From Balneolaceae bacterium UBA7797 (GTDB lineage: Bacteria > Bacteroidota > Rhodothermia > Balneolales > Balneolaceae): a DNA stretch of 64,000 nucleotides. The position numbers and the translations under genes were made by a program. The notes beneath the pieces are model-generated. The model saw only the letters and a program-made list of their open reading frames with translations, was not told the DNA's origin and ran no database searches. Shown here piece by piece: positions 63,474 through 64,000 of the stretch. Each line of letters opens with the position of its first letter. Position 1 is the stretch's first letter. The stretch covers positions 55,499 through 119,498 of the forward strand of contig DLCN01000025.1 in NCBI GenBank assembly GCA_002480645.1, in the 5' to 3' direction.

Positions 63474-63499
63474 TTAGATAATTAGATAACTGTCTAAAT
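63472..63499 (-). promoter_or_regulatory. candidate SdpR/ArsR operator
   Basis: ATTTAGA (63472-63478) and TCTAAAT (63493-63499) are a perfect inverted pair, overlapping the start codon of the repressor. A closer pair, TTAGA (63482-63486) and TCTAA (63493-63497), lies inside. It fits an autorepressor site. Confidence 0.5.
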
Positions 63500-63538
63500 A
63501 TAGTATGAAATTATTGAGATGCAAATGTTCAACAGAAA

Positions 63539-63928
63539 TTAGTTCTCCAGATCCTGAAGCTGAATATTCAGTGCCTTTACACTGATCTGTATTTCTATAA
63601 TGGAAATACCGAGAGAAATAAGCAGCATTACCAAACTTACCCCGAACAGGATCTTACCGGCAATCATCCATCCGGCAAACAGAGAAACCATACAGAACAC
63701 CGAAAGAAATAGTGAACCGATACCGAGTAGCTGCATATTTTTGATCAAGGTTACCCGGGTTCGCAGGTTTTCAATTTGCTTAACCGCCCGTCGGTCTCCC
63801 GTTTCCAGATAGCGGGAATGCAATGTTCTGATAAGATTTGCGAGCGTTAAAAAACGATTGGTATAGGCCAGCAATAATAACGATATGGCCGAGAATAAAA
63901 GTCCGGGAGTTGTGAGTGAAATGTCCAT
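63539..63928 (-). CDS. DUF2721 membrane protein
   Basis: A 129-residue protein with three predicted helices: LLFSAISLLLLAYTNRF, then a charged loop RYLETGDRRAVKQIENLRTRV, then MQLLGIGSLFLSVFCMVSLFAG and a third helix IAGKILFGVSLVMLLISLG. The pattern fits DUF2721. The function is unknown. It precedes the SdpR operon on the same strand, with about 65 bases between. Confidence 0.85.
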   Translation of the reverse strand: MDISLTTPGLLFSAISLLLLAYTNRFLTLANLIRTLHSRYLETGDRRAVKQIENLRTRVTLIKNMQLLGIGSLFLSVFCMVSLFAGWMIAGKILFGVSLVMLLISLGISIIEIQISVKALNIQLQDLEN

Positions 63929-64000
63929 GCGCCAAAGATACGGCCTTTCGTAAAGATTTTATGGATTGAACCCTATTTGTCCCGTCCTAAAATAAGTTGA

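Noticed and set aside
1..64000. CRISPR array, prophage, integron, transposase or defence system
   Set aside because: No regularly spaced repeats, transposase, integrase, capsid, Cas or restriction-type proteins are visible on either strand.

Overview
The window is ordinary, gene-dense chromosome, most likely from a member of the Balneolota (Balneola/Gracilimonas relatives) or a close Bacteroidota-like lineage. The reasons are several large exported proteins that end in a type IX secretion (T9SS) sorting domain with the NYPNPFNPTT signature and a C-terminal K-[MI]-T-L-I-[KR], plus Bacteroidota-type family members (DUF2851, DUF3078, DUF3667, TPR-LytS kinases). The taxonomic call is inference from sequence character. 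I saw no insertion sequence, prophage, CRISPR array, rRNA or integron. No stretch above 300 bases lacks a gene; the longest are about 235 bases before the GH9 pair and about 250 bases at 57519-57769, where I see no gene.

Layout: 1-6.6 kb holds hisS, a divergent pair of ion/amino-acid transporters with RCK-type regulatory parts (an APC permease with EIIA-like and TrkA-C tails; a CPA1 antiporter with a TrkA-N tail) and lysA. From 6.6 to 15.7 kb lies the most distinctive block. A TPR/LytS-type sensor kinase and a LuxR-HTH response regulator are followed, on the same strand, by two large paralogous T9SS proteins; a small Cys-rich protein lies just upstream of the kinase. A near-identical 20-bp element made of two GGTGAC direct repeats 11 bp apart lies before the T9SS pair and before the small Cys-rich gene.

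From 15.7 to 24 kb are housekeeping genes: a class V aminotransferase, aspartokinase, a CNNM/CBS protein, an ABC-F ATPase, a VOC protein, RNase HI and pyrF. From 24 to 27 kb is a ferrous-iron operon (two FeoA proteins, FeoB and a 41-residue Cys-tailed membrane protein) with a dyad in front. From 27.6 to 34 kb are the membrane pyrophosphatase, pth-rplY-prs, tRNA-Gln, DUF2851, YtxH and a PyrR-like phosphoribosyltransferase. From 34 to 41.6 kb are DUF3078, a group II PLP decarboxylase, DUF3667, an ALDH7-type dehydrogenase, a SpoU methyltransferase and PhoH.

From 41.7 to 57.5 kb is a loose polysaccharide/protein degradation region: two tandem GH9 cellulases (one with a T9SS tail, one without), a DPP-IV-type peptidase, a glutamine amidotransferase, murI, a TonB-dependent receptor, a GH43 lipoprotein and a 1118-residue lamin-tail-domain protein. 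From 57.7 to 64 kb are two overlapping small paralogous proteins of unknown function, asd, glyS, an SdpR-SdpI-hydrolase operon and a DUF2721 protein. The lysine/aspartate-family pathway is represented by lysC, asd and lysA, scattered rather than in one operon.
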